Assembly (NCBI GenBank): GCA_964492595.1
Contig: CAZBKY010000003.1
Location: 1-41,312 of the forward strand
Origin: CAYNFP01 sp964492595
GTDB lineage: Bacteria; Bacillota_I; Bacilli_A; RF39; UBA660
DNA length: 41,312 nucleotides
Direction of reading: 5' to 3'
The notes under the pieces are model-generated. The model saw only the letters and a program-made list of their open reading frames with translations, searched no databases and was not told where the DNA came from. Shown piece by piece: positions 15,289 to 23,742 of this stretch. Every line of letters starts with the position of its first letter. Position 1 is the first letter of the stretch. The translations under genes and the position numbers were made by a program.

Positions 15289-16491
15289 TTATTGTTTATT
15301 TTCTTTTTTAATTTCATTAAATTTTTTTAATTCAGTCTCATATTTATTATTTTTAGGTCTATAATATATATCTGTTCTTATTTTTTCTGGTAAATATGGC
15401 TGTTTTACATAATAATAAGGTGGATAATCATGAGGATATAAATAAGCTGTTGTATGATTTGTTATATTATTTGGAATATTGCCTATATTCCCTTGTTTTA
15501 ATCTATTTAGAGCGCTATTTATAGCTAAATAGGCAGAATTGCTCTTAGGACTAAGAGCCATATCTATAACAGCGTTAGAAAGCGGTAAAATCATCTCAGG
15601 ATAGCCAAGTCTTTCTGCAGCTTCAATAGCGGCAACCACTTTAGGTCCCATAGAAGGATTGGCAAGTCCAATATCTTCATAACACATTGCAAGCATTCTT
15701 CTATATATAATATCATAATCTCCTCCTTCAATTAATCTTGAAAGATAATGCAAGGCGGCATCTGCGTCAGACCCTCTAACACTTTTTTGAAATGCACTTA
15801 TTGTATCATAATAATCAGTATTGTTTTTATCTATATTGATATTAGTTTTAGTATTAATTTCTTTAATAGTTTCTATATCAAATGAAGGCCCAAAGCTGTA
15901 ATAACAAAATTCTACTAAATTATATGCATATCTTAAATCTCCATTAGATAAGGATACTATATAATTAATTGTTTCTTTATTTAATGTAAGATCTTTATAT
16001 ATTTTTTTAATATTTTTTACAGCCTTCATTATATCTTCATTTGATATTGGTTTTAATTCAAGTATTTGACACCTGCTTCTAATAGAGGGATTTATGCTAT
16101 GATAGGGATTAGATGAAGTTAAACCAATTAAAGTTATTAATCCACTTTCCAAATATGAAAGCAGAAAATCCTGCTTATCTTTATTCATCCTATGTATTTC
16201 ATCAATTACCAAAACTAAATTGCCATACATTTTAGCTTCTTCAAAAACAATATCAAAATCTTTTTTACTATTTATTGTTGCATTCAGCACTCTATAATTC
16301 ATATTAAGCTCACCGATTAGGGCGAGTGCTATAGTGGTTTTACCAATGCCACTTTTCCCATATAAAATCATATTAAAAAGTTTTTTATTCTTAACGTGAT
16401 TTGTTAATATTTTATTTTCTCCAATCAAATGACTTTGTCCTATAACATCTTTTAATCTATTTGGTCTTAATTGATTTTGAAGCAATTCCAT
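15289..16491 (-). CDS. rarA: Replication-associated recombination protein A (RarA/MgsA AAA+ ATPase)
   Basis: A clamp-loader-like AAA+ ATPase that acts at stalled replication forks. 400 residues, slightly shorter than the usual 420-440. It starts with the family signature LRPNRLKDVIGQSHLIGE, then Walker A GKSGIGKTT, Walker B LVIDEIHR and sensor 1 LTSSNP. The MgsA-type C-terminal region is clear (KSVRGSDADAALHYLSRL, CYEDIGLANP). A good ribosome site (AAGGAG) precedes the ATG. It faces the structured RNA convergently and stands alone. Confidence 0.95.
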   Translation of the reverse strand: MELLQNQLRPNRLKDVIGQSHLIGENKILTNHVKNKKLFNMILYGKSGIGKTTIALALIGELNMNYRVLNATINSKKDFDIVFEEAKMYGNLVLVIDEIHRMNKDKQDFLLSYLESGLITLIGLTSSNPYHSINPSIRSRCQILELKPISNEDIMKAVKNIKKIYKDLTLNKETINYIVSLSNGDLRYAYNLVEFCYYSFGPSFDIETIKEINTKTNINIDKNNTDYYDTISAFQKSVRGSDADAALHYLSRLIEGGDYDIIYRRMLAMCYEDIGLANPSMGPKVVAAIEAAERLGYPEMILPLSNAVIDMALSPKSNSAYLAINSALNRLKQGNIGNIPNNITNHTTAYLYPHDYPPYYYVKQPYLPEKIRTDIYYRPKNNKYETELKKFNEIKKENKQ

Positions 16492-16583
16492 AATAAACTC
16501 CTTATATATTATTTTACCATTTTAATGTATATATTGAAATAAGTGAAAAAATAATTTATAACATATATGAAGGAGGTTTAGGT

Positions 16584-16754
16584 ATGAGTGAAGAAGAAAA
16601 AATTGGATGTTTTTCTTTGTTTATTACAATTATATTGTCTACAGGTGTTTATGTTCTTTTAATATTTGGGTTAAATGGAAAAGCCAAAAAAGAAAAACCT
16701 AATATTGAAGAATTTGAAAAATTAACAAGATATCCTAAGAAAATATTTCAATAA
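16584..16754 (+). CDS. 56-aa single-pass membrane protein
   Basis: A short open frame with a very strong ribosome site (AAGGAGG, 16570-16576, seven bases before the ATG). It encodes an acidic N-terminus (SEEEKIG), one membrane helix (about 8-30) and a basic tail (KAKKEKPN). Its stop overlaps the start of a broken gene (TAATG), so the two formed an operon. Function unknown; the remaining protein may now be without its partner. Confidence 0.6.
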   Translation: MSEEEKIGCFSLFITIILSTGVYVLLIFGLNGKAKKEKPNIEEFEKLTRYPKKIFQ

Positions 16755-17042
16755 TGAAAGATATACCCAGTGGATCAGAATATTTTTATTTACAAAAACA
16801 TTGCGGGAAGCTATTATTATTATTCACCTGTATATGAAAAATGGTATGCTATAAATAAAGAATCGGTTTTTACAAATAATGATATTAATAAAGGTGGGTA
16901 TCAGCTCAAACAGTATTTTCCCCCTTGATTTTTACTTAACTGAAGAAGAAAAGGAAAAAGACTACTAGCTCTTAGAAGAGTTGGAAATAATAAAACAAAG
17001 AATTGCAGAAAAAGATGCAAGTTTAACCAGAACATTAAGTTA
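16754..17042 (+). pseudogene. Decayed gene following the 56-aa protein
   Basis: Begins MKDIPSGSEYFYLQ in one frame; after an A5 run the sense continues in another frame (GSYYYYSPVYEKWYAI); after a C5 run it shifts again (PLDFYLTEEEKEKDY), meets an in-frame TAG, and ends with a helical EELEIIKQRIAEKDA tail. That is two frameshifts in homopolymers plus one stop in about 95 codons. The family is not recognised. Sequencing error could explain the shifts but not easily the stop as well. Confidence 0.6.
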
Positions 17043-17054
17043 ATCTGGTTTTTT
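17025..17054 (+). terminator. Intrinsic terminator after the broken gene
   Basis: AACCAGA (17025-17031) pairs with TCTGGTT (17044-17050), then TTTT; it covers the stop codon of the decayed gene. Confidence 0.75.
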
Positions 17055-17121
17055 ATGTAAATTCTTTTATATATTATTGTTATAAAAAATATTTTATGAG
17101 ATAATGAAAAGGGTAGTAGTT

Positions 17122-18009
17122 ATGAACAATAATTTAATAGAAGAGTATAAAACATATATTTTGTTAACTAAAAAACTATCTGGAAACACTATTAAAAGTT
17201 ATTGTATTTCTTTATATAAATTTTTAAAATATATAAAGAAAGATTTAACATTAGTGAATGAAAAAGATATAACTAAATATTTATTTTATTTAAATAATAT
17301 CCTATCAGATAATTCTATAAATAATAAAATAGTTTCATTAAGAGAGTTTTATAAGTACTCATCTAGAAAGCATAACTTTGAAAACCCAATGATTAATTTT
17401 AATACGAGAAAAAGTTCAAAAAAACTACCTGTTTATTTAACAATTGAAGAAATTAATAAATTACTCTCTATTGATTTAAAAAACAAATTTGATTATAGAA
17501 ACAAGGCAATGCTTGAGTTGATGTATGCAACAGGTGTAAGAGTCAGTGAATTATTAAATTTAAAGTTAAATAGTATAGATATTACAAACTGTCTTATAAA
17601 AGTTGAGGGGAAGGGTAATAAAGAAAGAATATTACCTATAGGAGACACAGCTATTAAATATTTAACTATATATATAAATGAATACAGAAACAAGCTATTT
17701 CCTAAAAATAAACCATACAATAATTATTTATTTTTAAATAATCATGGAGATGAGTTAAGTAGAGTAACATTTTATAAAATTATAAAAAAAGAAGCAGTAA
17801 ATAAAGGCATAAGAAAGAATATAAGCCCTCATATATTAAGGCATAGTTTCGCGACACATATGCTGGAGGGTGGAGCAGATTTACGAAGTGTACAGTTATT
17901 GCTGGGTCATGAAAATATAACAACTACTGAAATATACACACATTTAAGTAATGATTTTGTTAAAAAAAGTTATTTTGAATCAAATCCAAGAGCAAAAAAG
18001 GAGGAGTAA
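17122..18009 (+). CDS. xerD: Tyrosine recombinase XerD/XerC type
   Basis: Resolves chromosome dimers at dif with its partner recombinase. About 295 residues, normal length. The N-terminal SAM-like DNA-binding domain (YILLTKKLSGNTIKSY) is followed by the catalytic domain with Arg in ATGVRVSEL, Lys in GKGNKERILP, HILRHSFATHML, LLGHENITTT and the nucleophile Tyr in EIYTH. I prefer the ATG at 17122, which has AAGGGTAG upstream, over the ATG at 17104. deoB starts 3 bases after its stop; xerD-deoB is also the order I recall for ripX-drm in Bacillus subtilis, which supports XerD over a phage integrase. Confidence 0.88.
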   Translation: MNNNLIEEYKTYILLTKKLSGNTIKSYCISLYKFLKYIKKDLTLVNEKDITKYLFYLNNILSDNSINNKIVSLREFYKYSSRKHNFENPMINFNTRKSSKKLPVYLTIEEINKLLSIDLKNKFDYRNKAMLELMYATGVRVSELLNLKLNSIDITNCLIKVEGKGNKERILPIGDTAIKYLTIYINEYRNKLFPKNKPYNNYLFLNNHGDELSRVTFYKIIKKEAVNKGIRKNISPHILRHSFATHMLEGGADLRSVQLLLGHENITTTEIYTHLSNDFVKKSYFESNPRAKKEE

Positions 18010-18012
18010 TTT

Positions 18013-19179
18013 ATGTTTAAAAGGATTTTTTTAATAGTATTAGACAGTGTAGGGGTGGGAGCCTCAGAAGATGCTGGTGAATATGGGGATGATGGTGCTA
18101 ATACATTAGGTCATATAGTTGAAGGAAAAAATTATAATCTCAATATAATGGAAAAACTTGGATTTTTAAATTTAGTCGGAAAAAATGAAAGTACAAAATA
18201 TAGTATCTACTGTAAAATGAGACCCAATAATGCAGGAAAAGACACATTAAATGGCCATTATGAAATTGTGGGAATAAAAAATGATTCTCCCTTTGCAACT
18301 TATCCAAACGGATTTCCCTTAGAGTTAATCTCTAAAATAAAAGAATTAAGTGGTAGAGATGTAATTGGAAATATAGTCGCATCAGGAACTGAAATTATCG
18401 ACAAATTGGGAGAAATGCAAATGAAAACAGGAGCTCTGATAATTTACACTTCAGCTGATTCAGTTTTACAAGTTGCTGCTCATGAAAATATAATACCATT
18501 GGAAGAATTATATGATATATGTCAGAAAATAAGAAATATAACTATAGGGGAACCATATAATATTGGAAGAATTATTGCCAGACCTTACATCGGAACTTTA
18601 AATAATTTTACTAGAACTTCAAATAGAAAAGATTTTGCCATAGATCCTCCACTTAATTTGCTTGATTTATTATATAAAAATAATCTTCAAACAATCTCAA
18701 TTGGTAAAATCTCAGATATATTTAATAATAAATCAATAAGTACTAAGTTAAAAATCAAAAATAATTTAGATGGCCTTATGAAAATGATTGATTTTTCAAA
18801 AGCAGATTTTAGCGGGTTGTGTTTTGTTAATTTAAATGATTTTGACTCCTTGTATGGTCATAGGAGAGATAAGGATAATTATTTAAAAGCTTTGGAAGAA
18901 TTCAATTATTATTTACCAATATTTTTAAAAAATATCAAAAAAACCGATTTGGTAATATTTACCGCCGATCATGGAAATGATCCTACATTTAAAGGAACAG
19001 ATCATACAAGAGAAAATGTGCCTCTTATCTTATTTAGTCCATACATAAAAAATTCAAGAAGAATAGGGGATAGATCAACATTTTCTGATATAAGCGCTAC
19101 AATTTTAGATAATTTTAATATAGAAAACCCCCTTACTATAGGAAATTCTATTATGAACGAAATAAAAAAAGAAGAATAA
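18013..19179 (+). CDS. deoB: Phosphopentomutase
   Basis: Interconverts ribose or deoxyribose 1- and 5-phosphates in nucleoside salvage. 388 residues, normal. Alkaline-phosphatase-fold metal sites are visible: the N-terminal LIVLDSVGVGASEDAG and C-terminal FTADHGNDPTFKGTDHTRE, plus GKDTLNGHYE around the phospho-Thr. It follows xerD by 3 bases with its ribosome site (AAGGAGG) inside xerD, and ends at a terminator. Confidence 0.97.
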   Translation: MFKRIFLIVLDSVGVGASEDAGEYGDDGANTLGHIVEGKNYNLNIMEKLGFLNLVGKNESTKYSIYCKMRPNNAGKDTLNGHYEIVGIKNDSPFATYPNGFPLELISKIKELSGRDVIGNIVASGTEIIDKLGEMQMKTGALIIYTSADSVLQVAAHENIIPLEELYDICQKIRNITIGEPYNIGRIIARPYIGTLNNFTRTSNRKDFAIDPPLNLLDLLYKNNLQTISIGKISDIFNNKSISTKLKIKNNLDGLMKMIDFSKADFSGLCFVNLNDFDSLYGHRRDKDNYLKALEEFNYYLPIFLKNIKKTDLVIFTADHGNDPTFKGTDHTRENVPLILFSPYIKNSRRIGDRSTFSDISATILDNFNIENPLTIGNSIMNEIKKEE

Positions 19180-19191
19180 ATCTTCTTTTTT
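19165..19191 (+). terminator. Intrinsic terminator of deoB
   Basis: AAAAAGAAGA pairs with TCTTCTTTTT across the stop codon, with a T-run. Confidence 0.75.
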
Positions 19192-19208
19192 AGGCTGTTA
19201 AATAACAA

Positions 19209-19331
19209 TTATTTTCTAGCTCTACTTCTACTTCTACTTTTTGAATTTGAAGTATTTCTTGCATTATTAGTTCTAGCTCTACTTCTACTTCTTGAATTTG
19301 TAGAATTTGCTCTAGCTCTTGTATTAGCCAT
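19209..19331 (-). CDS. 40-aa Arg/Ser-rich protamine-like protein
   Basis: Forty residues starting MANTRARANS, with two blocks of alternating Ser-Arg (NSRSRSRAR and SKSRSRSRAR): about 11 Arg and 2 Lys and no acidic or aromatic residue. A proper ribosome site (AGGTGG) lies eight bases before the ATG and a TATAAT-like element sits upstream. All Arg codons are AGA. The composition is that of a nucleic-acid-binding protamine-like peptide. It lacks the motifs of the alpha/beta spore SASP proteins. The gene is convergent with deoB and divergent from the ZIP transporter. DNA or RNA compaction is an inference from charge alone. Confidence 0.65.
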   Translation of the reverse strand: MANTRARANSTNSRSRSRARTNNARNTSNSKSRSRSRARK

Positions 19332-19400
19332 TTTTATATCACCACCTACAATTATTATGGAAAAAATTTAATTATAAATGCATATAGTTAAGTGATTCTT

Positions 19401-20168
19401 ATGGAAATATTTGGACCTTTGCTAATATCCACTATATCTGGGCTTTCTACAGTTATCGGTGGACTGATAGTATATTTAAAAATTAAAAAAAGAGATGAAT
19501 TTATCACCACTTGTCTTAGTTTTTCATTAAGTGTTATGATTATGGTATCTATTATTGAACTAATACCAGACTCTTCTTATATAATAATACAAAAATACGG
19601 ATATTTTTATGGTTTTATAATATTTATATTAGTTTTTTTAATTGGAATGATTTTAGTTAATTATATAAATAAAAAAATAGATAAAATATCAAATAGTTAC
19701 TGCTATGACTCTTCAAGTAAAAATTTGTATAGAGTAGGGTTATTAAGTATGTTTGCCCTTATGCTTCATAATTTTCCAGAAGGAATCGCTACGTTTATGA
19801 GTGCTTATAAAGATTTAACTTTAGGAATTAGCCTTGGACTCGCTATAATGATGCATAATATTCCAGAAGGAATATCTATTGCTGTACCTATTTACTACTC
19901 TACAGGCTCAAGAATAAGAGGAGTAGTGTACTCTCTTATATCTGGTATTGCAGAACCTATTGGTGCATTACTTACATATATAATATTTAAGAATTATATA
20001 ACTGATATATCATTAAGTATAGTATTAATATTAGTTGCAGGAATTATGATAACATTATCAATAAATAAATTATTTCCAGAAGTTTTAAAATATAACAAAA
20101 AAAAGAATATGATAATTGGTATGGCATTAGGTGTAGTAGTGGTTCTTATTAATCATTTCTTATTGTGA
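19401..20168 (+). CDS. ZIP-family divalent metal transporter
   Basis: Imports zinc or other divalent metals. About 255 residues with eight hydrophobic segments. The metal-binding helices carry HNFPEGIATF and MMHNIPEGIS, the twin H-N-x-P-E-G motif of ZupT-like ZIP proteins, with a further E in SGIAEPIGA. I use the ATG at 19401; a GTG at 19392 is also in frame, and neither has a strong ribosome site. It stands alone, beside the protamine-like gene. Confidence 0.9.
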   Translation: MEIFGPLLISTISGLSTVIGGLIVYLKIKKRDEFITTCLSFSLSVMIMVSIIELIPDSSYIIIQKYGYFYGFIIFILVFLIGMILVNYINKKIDKISNSYCYDSSSKNLYRVGLLSMFALMLHNFPEGIATFMSAYKDLTLGISLGLAIMMHNIPEGISIAVPIYYSTGSRIRGVVYSLISGIAEPIGALLTYIIFKNYITDISLSIVLILVAGIMITLSINKLFPEVLKYNKKKNMIIGMALGVVVVLINHFLL

Positions 20169-20295
20169 ATATATAGAAGTTAACATAATATATATTATAC
20201 GAAGTACACCATATAAGTAAAAATACTTAATCAACAATTTTCTATCTATCCAACATATTAAATATAACACATTTATAAAAGTGTCTACTTATTTT

Positions 20296-20601
20296 CTAAA
20301 AATATATAATAATAATTGCCAAAAACAATAAAATAATTAAAGGTATCACAGAAAACAATATAAAATTAGAATGCTTTTCTTCTTGTTTTTTATATTCTCC
20401 TATACTATCAATCTTATTAAGATTAATAGTTTTAAATTTAATATAAACAAAAATTATCAAAAAAATTAATAACAACAAAATAATAATATTTATTGTATAC
20501 AAAGTTTTGAAATTATTTATCATAAATAAATAATTTTCATAATAATCTCCTACTGAATTATATATAGAATTTAATTGATTATTAAAATCCAAAATATTCA
20601 C
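20296..20601 (-). CDS. Small two-helix membrane protein
   Basis: 101 residues, two hydrophobic helices (about 35-55 and 80-101) joined by a polar loop of ~25 residues (FKTINLNKIDSIGEYKKQEE). The protein ends right after the second helix. No family recognised. It lies 34 bases after the HTH regulator gene at 20636 and reads the same way, so the two are likely co-transcribed and may act together. Confidence 0.6.
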   Translation of the reverse strand: MNILDFNNQLNSIYNSVGDYYENYLFMINNFKTLYTINIIILLLLIFLIIFVYIKFKTINLNKIDSIGEYKKQEEKHSNFILFSVIPLIILLFLAIIIIYF

Positions 20602-20635
20602 TTTCCCTACTCTCTTTAAAAATAATTACAATAGT

Positions 20636-21412
20636 TTAAGCCTTTCTAGATTGTATTTCTGCAATTTTATTAAATACTTCTGTGGCATTATCCTTGGTTA
20701 TTTCTTTCAATCCCAATTCTTTTAATGCCTGCACTTTTAAATAATTTAATTGTTGAGTTCTAGATAGTGTTTCTTCTTTTTCTGCATTAATTTCCTGTAC
20801 AAATCTATTGTGTGAATCAACTAATTTACTTTTAGTCGCACCACCATTATTATATAGAGTAAATGCAGTAAAAATAATACTTTCTAAAATAAATTGCTTA
20901 GATTCATTAAATTTAAATTCCATCGGGTCTGTAAAACCAGTTTTTTTTGATAAATATGCAAACAAATATTTGATTTCAGGCACGTTTTCCATTGACTGTA
21001 AAATATGGTATAAATATAAGAAAGAATAATATGTATCCTCTTCTTTTTTATCATCTGTAAATTTTTCTTTTATAATAAATACTATATCATTTAATAAAGT
21101 TTTTTCTTCTTTAGATAGTTCTTTTAAATCAAAAAACTGTTCATTTCCCATATCATCTTTAATATTTTGATATAGTCTAGTTTCAACCTGTTCCAAATAT
21201 TCCGCATTAATTTTAATTGCCCTTAAAGTCTCTTCATTTCCATCTTGTATATCAAATAATTTAAAAAGTAAAATTTTCTTTTCTTTAGGCCATTTATTTA
21301 GATTTTCAAGTTCTAAATAATTATATATCATTTGCCTAGATACATTTAAATACTTCGCTAATTTTACCTTTGATATTCCCAATTCCTGCAATAAATCATT
21401 TAAATAAGTCAT
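20636..21412 (-). CDS. Helix-turn-helix protein with helical C-terminal domain
   Basis: 258 residues. The N-terminus (about 5-45) reads as an XRE/Cro-like HTH: LLQELGISKVKLAKYLNVS then RQMIYNYLELE. The rest (~60-258) is helical and charged with no recognised motif. It has a strong ribosome site (GGGAGG) and a sigma-A promoter, and is followed by a small membrane protein gene. It may be a regulator that senses something through its C-terminal domain; the target is unknown. Confidence 0.7.
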   Translation of the reverse strand: MTYLNDLLQELGISKVKLAKYLNVSRQMIYNYLELENLNKWPKEKKILLFKLFDIQDGNEETLRAIKINAEYLEQVETRLYQNIKDDMGNEQFFDLKELSKEEKTLLNDIVFIIKEKFTDDKKEEDTYYSFLYLYHILQSMENVPEIKYLFAYLSKKTGFTDPMEFKFNESKQFILESIIFTAFTLYNNGGATKSKLVDSHNRFVQEINAEKEETLSRTQQLNYLKVQALKELGLKEITKDNATEVFNKIAEIQSRKA

Positions 21413-21442
21413 TATAAACTTACCTCCCTACTCTACACTATA

Positions 21443-21472
21443 ATTGTATAATCTTTACATATATTATGTCAA
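21443..21472 (-). promoter_or_regulatory. Promoter of the HTH gene
   Basis: On the minus strand TTGACA (21472-21467), 18-bp spacer, TACAAT (21448-21443). Confidence 0.6.
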
Positions 21473-21686
21473 GTAAAAAGTAAATTAAAATTTATAAAAA
21501 ACACTTGATTTTATTATTTATATAATATTCAAAGGAGAATATAATTTTTATAAATTTTAATGAAAAATGGAAATTCTACACAACTAAAGCTTATGTTATT
21601 AATCGTTTCTTTACTGATTTTATAAAAGGATTATTTTGCAAAGCACATATTTGCAAGTAGCTATGAACCTAAACTTCTAAATAGAC
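21473..21686 (+). other. Gap with a Shine-Dalgarno sequence and an open frame lacking a standard start
   Basis: TATAAT (21521-21526) and a strong AAAGGAG (21531-21537) are followed by an open frame to a TAG at 21658-21660 that has no ATG, GTG or TTG near the ribosome site; ATT at 21544 is at ideal distance. A second frame gives a 21-residue hydrophobic peptide from the ATG at 21560. Either a decayed gene, a small peptide gene with a rare start, or chance. Confidence 0.35.
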
Positions 21687-21715
21687 AAAAACTCGATAAT
21701 AATAATCGAGTTTTT
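21687..21715. terminator. Bidirectional intrinsic terminator
   Basis: Perfect 11-bp stem AAAAACTCGAT / ATCGAGTTTTT with a 7-base loop, usable in both directions between the gap region and the 71-aa gene. Confidence 0.85.
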
Positions 21716-21721
21716 AAATTT

Positions 21722-21937
21722 TTAATTTATACTACGCATTCTTGAAATAGGCTTTACGTAATCAATATGTGAACCTTTATTAAGACGACTTGATATTTTC
21801 AAAAAAATTTGTCTTCTTGTTTCTTCATAAATTTGAAGTTTTGTTCCTGTTGAAACGAATCCATCTAATTCAGCTACTTTTTTACGAGCTAAATCGTTTG
21901 CATAATCTAATATTTTAACAGTTATACTTGTTTCCAT
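21722..21937 (-). CDS. Unknown 71-aa protein
   Basis: A 71-residue soluble protein with mixed charge, probably helical in the first two thirds (VKILDYANDLARKKVAELDG, then QIYEETRRQIFLKIS) and a basic tail. A very strong G-rich ribosome site (AAGGGGGTA) precedes the ATG and a strong terminator follows, so it is a genuine single-gene unit. I do not recognise it. The layout suggests high expression. Confidence 0.65.
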   Translation of the reverse strand: METSITVKILDYANDLARKKVAELDGFVSTGTKLQIYEETRRQIFLKISSRLNKGSHIDYVKPISRMRSIN

Positions 21938-21985
21938 TTTTTAGTACCCCCTTTTTAAATTTCAATTGATTATATCACAGAAGTT

Positions 21986-23077
21986 TTATAAATACCACAA
22001 CTTTTTACCGCTTTTTCTAACTTCTTTAATAATTCCTCCGATAATCATTTCATTATTATAGTATATTGCACTTGCTTGACCTGGTGTAACTGAAGTGGCT
22101 TCATCATATTTTAATAATATTTCTGTTTCACTTAAATATTCTATCTTTACATTAATATATTCAGATCTGTATCTGAATTTACATTTAGCTTTCTCTGGTC
22201 TTATATCACTTATAAAATTAACTTTTTCAATTAAAGCTTCATCAGATATTAAATATTTATTGTCATTACCGAAAGCTATATACAAAATATTTTTCGAAAC
22301 ATCTTTCCCACAAACATAATGCCTTTTTTCATTTCCTGAAACGCCTACATTTCTTCTTTGACCTATTGTATAATTCATTAGACCTTTATGTTTACCAATT
22401 ATATTAAGTGAGTCAATATCTATAATATCTCCTTCAATTCCTTTTAAATAGTTAGATATAAATTTTTGATAATTTCTTTCTCCTATAAAACATATACCTG
22501 TAGAATCTTTTTTATCATGTATATTTAAATTATTTTCTTTAGCTAATTTCCTGACTTCATCTTTAGTATAATCTCCAAGCGGAAATAATATATTTTTAAA
22601 TTGTTTCCTGCTTACTTGAGATAAAAAATATGTTTGATCTTTATTTCTATCTTTAGCAGTATAAACTTTTCCATCTTTTATTTTAGCATAATGTCCAGTC
22701 GCAACTTTATCAGCTCCCAAAGACATAGCCTCTTTAATAAATAAATCAAATTTAATATATTTATTGCACATAACATCAGGGTTTGGGGTTCTTCCTTTTT
22801 TTAATTCATCCAAAAAATACTTAAATACATAATCCCAATATTCTTTGATAAAATCAATTCTATAAAGAGGTATTGATAACTCTTCACAAACATTCTTAGC
22901 ATCTATGTAATCTAGCTCCTGGGGACAAATACTTTCTGTAATGCCTTCTTTGTCATTATTGATATTACTATCCCAGTTTTTCATAAACAAGCCGATTACT
23001 TCATGACCTTCTTTTTTTAGCAAGAAAGCCGCAACAGCACTATCAACCCCACCACTCATACCAACAATTACTTTCAT
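21986..23077 (-). CDS. mnmA: tRNA-specific 2-thiouridylase
   Basis: Places sulfur on U34 of tRNA Lys, Glu and Gln. About 363 residues. The PP-loop GMSGGVDSAVA is at residue 6; the catalytic Cys pair lies in NPDVMCNKYIKF and DSTGICFIGER; GHYAK and YTIGQRRNVG match the family. I start it at the ATG at 23077 (MKVIVGMSGG), with a GAGG ribosome site; the frame stays open upstream but that part is not conserved. It follows the SpoIIM-like gene by 25 bases. Confidence 0.95.
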   Translation of the reverse strand: MKVIVGMSGGVDSAVAAFLLKKEGHEVIGLFMKNWDSNINNDKEGITESICPQELDYIDAKNVCEELSIPLYRIDFIKEYWDYVFKYFLDELKKGRTPNPDVMCNKYIKFDLFIKEAMSLGADKVATGHYAKIKDGKVYTAKDRNKDQTYFLSQVSRKQFKNILFPLGDYTKDEVRKLAKENNLNIHDKKDSTGICFIGERNYQKFISNYLKGIEGDIIDIDSLNIIGKHKGLMNYTIGQRRNVGVSGNEKRHYVCGKDVSKNILYIAFGNDNKYLISDEALIEKVNFISDIRPEKAKCKFRYRSEYINVKIEYLSETEILLKYDEATSVTPGQASAIYYNNEMIIGGIIKEVRKSGKKLWYL

Positions 23078-23102
23078 ATGTGCCTCACTTAATCTGGTAT
23101 GA

Positions 23103-23693
23103 TTATACCACAAGTTTTATTAAAATAGTATTAAAAAATACCTCTAAAAGACTACTTATAATACCTAATATTATAAATATAAAATAAGTTGTTATATATT
23201 TTTTACTAAGTATTTTCAAACTTATTTTCTCATCATTTTTTATTTTATAATACAAACTTTTACTAAATTTTAATACTATTACAGATAAAGTAATGATAAG
23301 AGCGATATTTATAAATTCATGAGGAAACATAAATATTACCGAATATATAAGTCCTTTCAACTTATATACATATATAAATGAAGAAATAGAAAACCCAAAT
23401 AAAAAACCCTTATAAAATATTAAAAAATAAATTAAAGGAAAGAATATAAATAATATTCCAACTGCCCAGATAATAGTAATGTATAAAAGATTAATCTTGA
23501 TACTATTTATAAAAGCACTAAAATATTGATAGTTGTTTGAATTGATAAGAGAAATATATTCTTCAAGTTCTTTTTTCAAAATAGATTTATCTAAATCAGT
23601 AATAAAAAATATAAAAGTTAACCCAAAAGCTAGTCCAATTGCAAATATAATTAATAAAGATAATAAATTTTTTCTATTTTTAAATTTTTTCAT
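23103..23693 (-). CDS. SpoIIM/DUF95-like membrane protein
   Basis: 196 residues with about five membrane helices. The central pattern INLLYITIIWAVGILF, FYKGFLFGFSIS and FMFPHEFINIAL matches the stage II sporulation protein M superfamily, in which SpoIIM is part of the DMP complex that drives septal thinning and engulfment. DUF95 relatives also occur in bacteria that do not sporulate, so this alone does not show sporulation. It precedes mnmA, with which it probably shares a transcript. Confidence 0.75.
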   Translation of the reverse strand: MKKFKNRKNLLSLLIIFAIGLAFGLTFIFFITDLDKSILKKELEEYISLINSNNYQYFSAFINSIKINLLYITIIWAVGILFIFFPLIYFLIFYKGFLFGFSISSFIYVYKLKGLIYSVIFMFPHEFINIALIITLSVIVLKFSKSLYYKIKNDEKISLKILSKKYITTYFIFIILGIISSLLEVFFNTILIKLVV

Positions 23694-23742
23694 ATTTAAT
23701 TATATTTAATATATTTTATTTTATGAAAAAACATAATTATTA

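Noticed and set aside
17122..18009. Tyrosine recombinase as a phage or transposon integrase
   Set aside because: Length, motifs and the deoB neighbour fit chromosomal XerD; no attachment sites or mobile genes beside it.
19205..19325. Repeated CTAGCTCTACTTCTACTTCT pattern as a tandem DNA repeat or CRISPR-like array
   Set aside because: Explained by Ser-Arg codon repetition in the small minus-strand gene; no spacers of fixed length.
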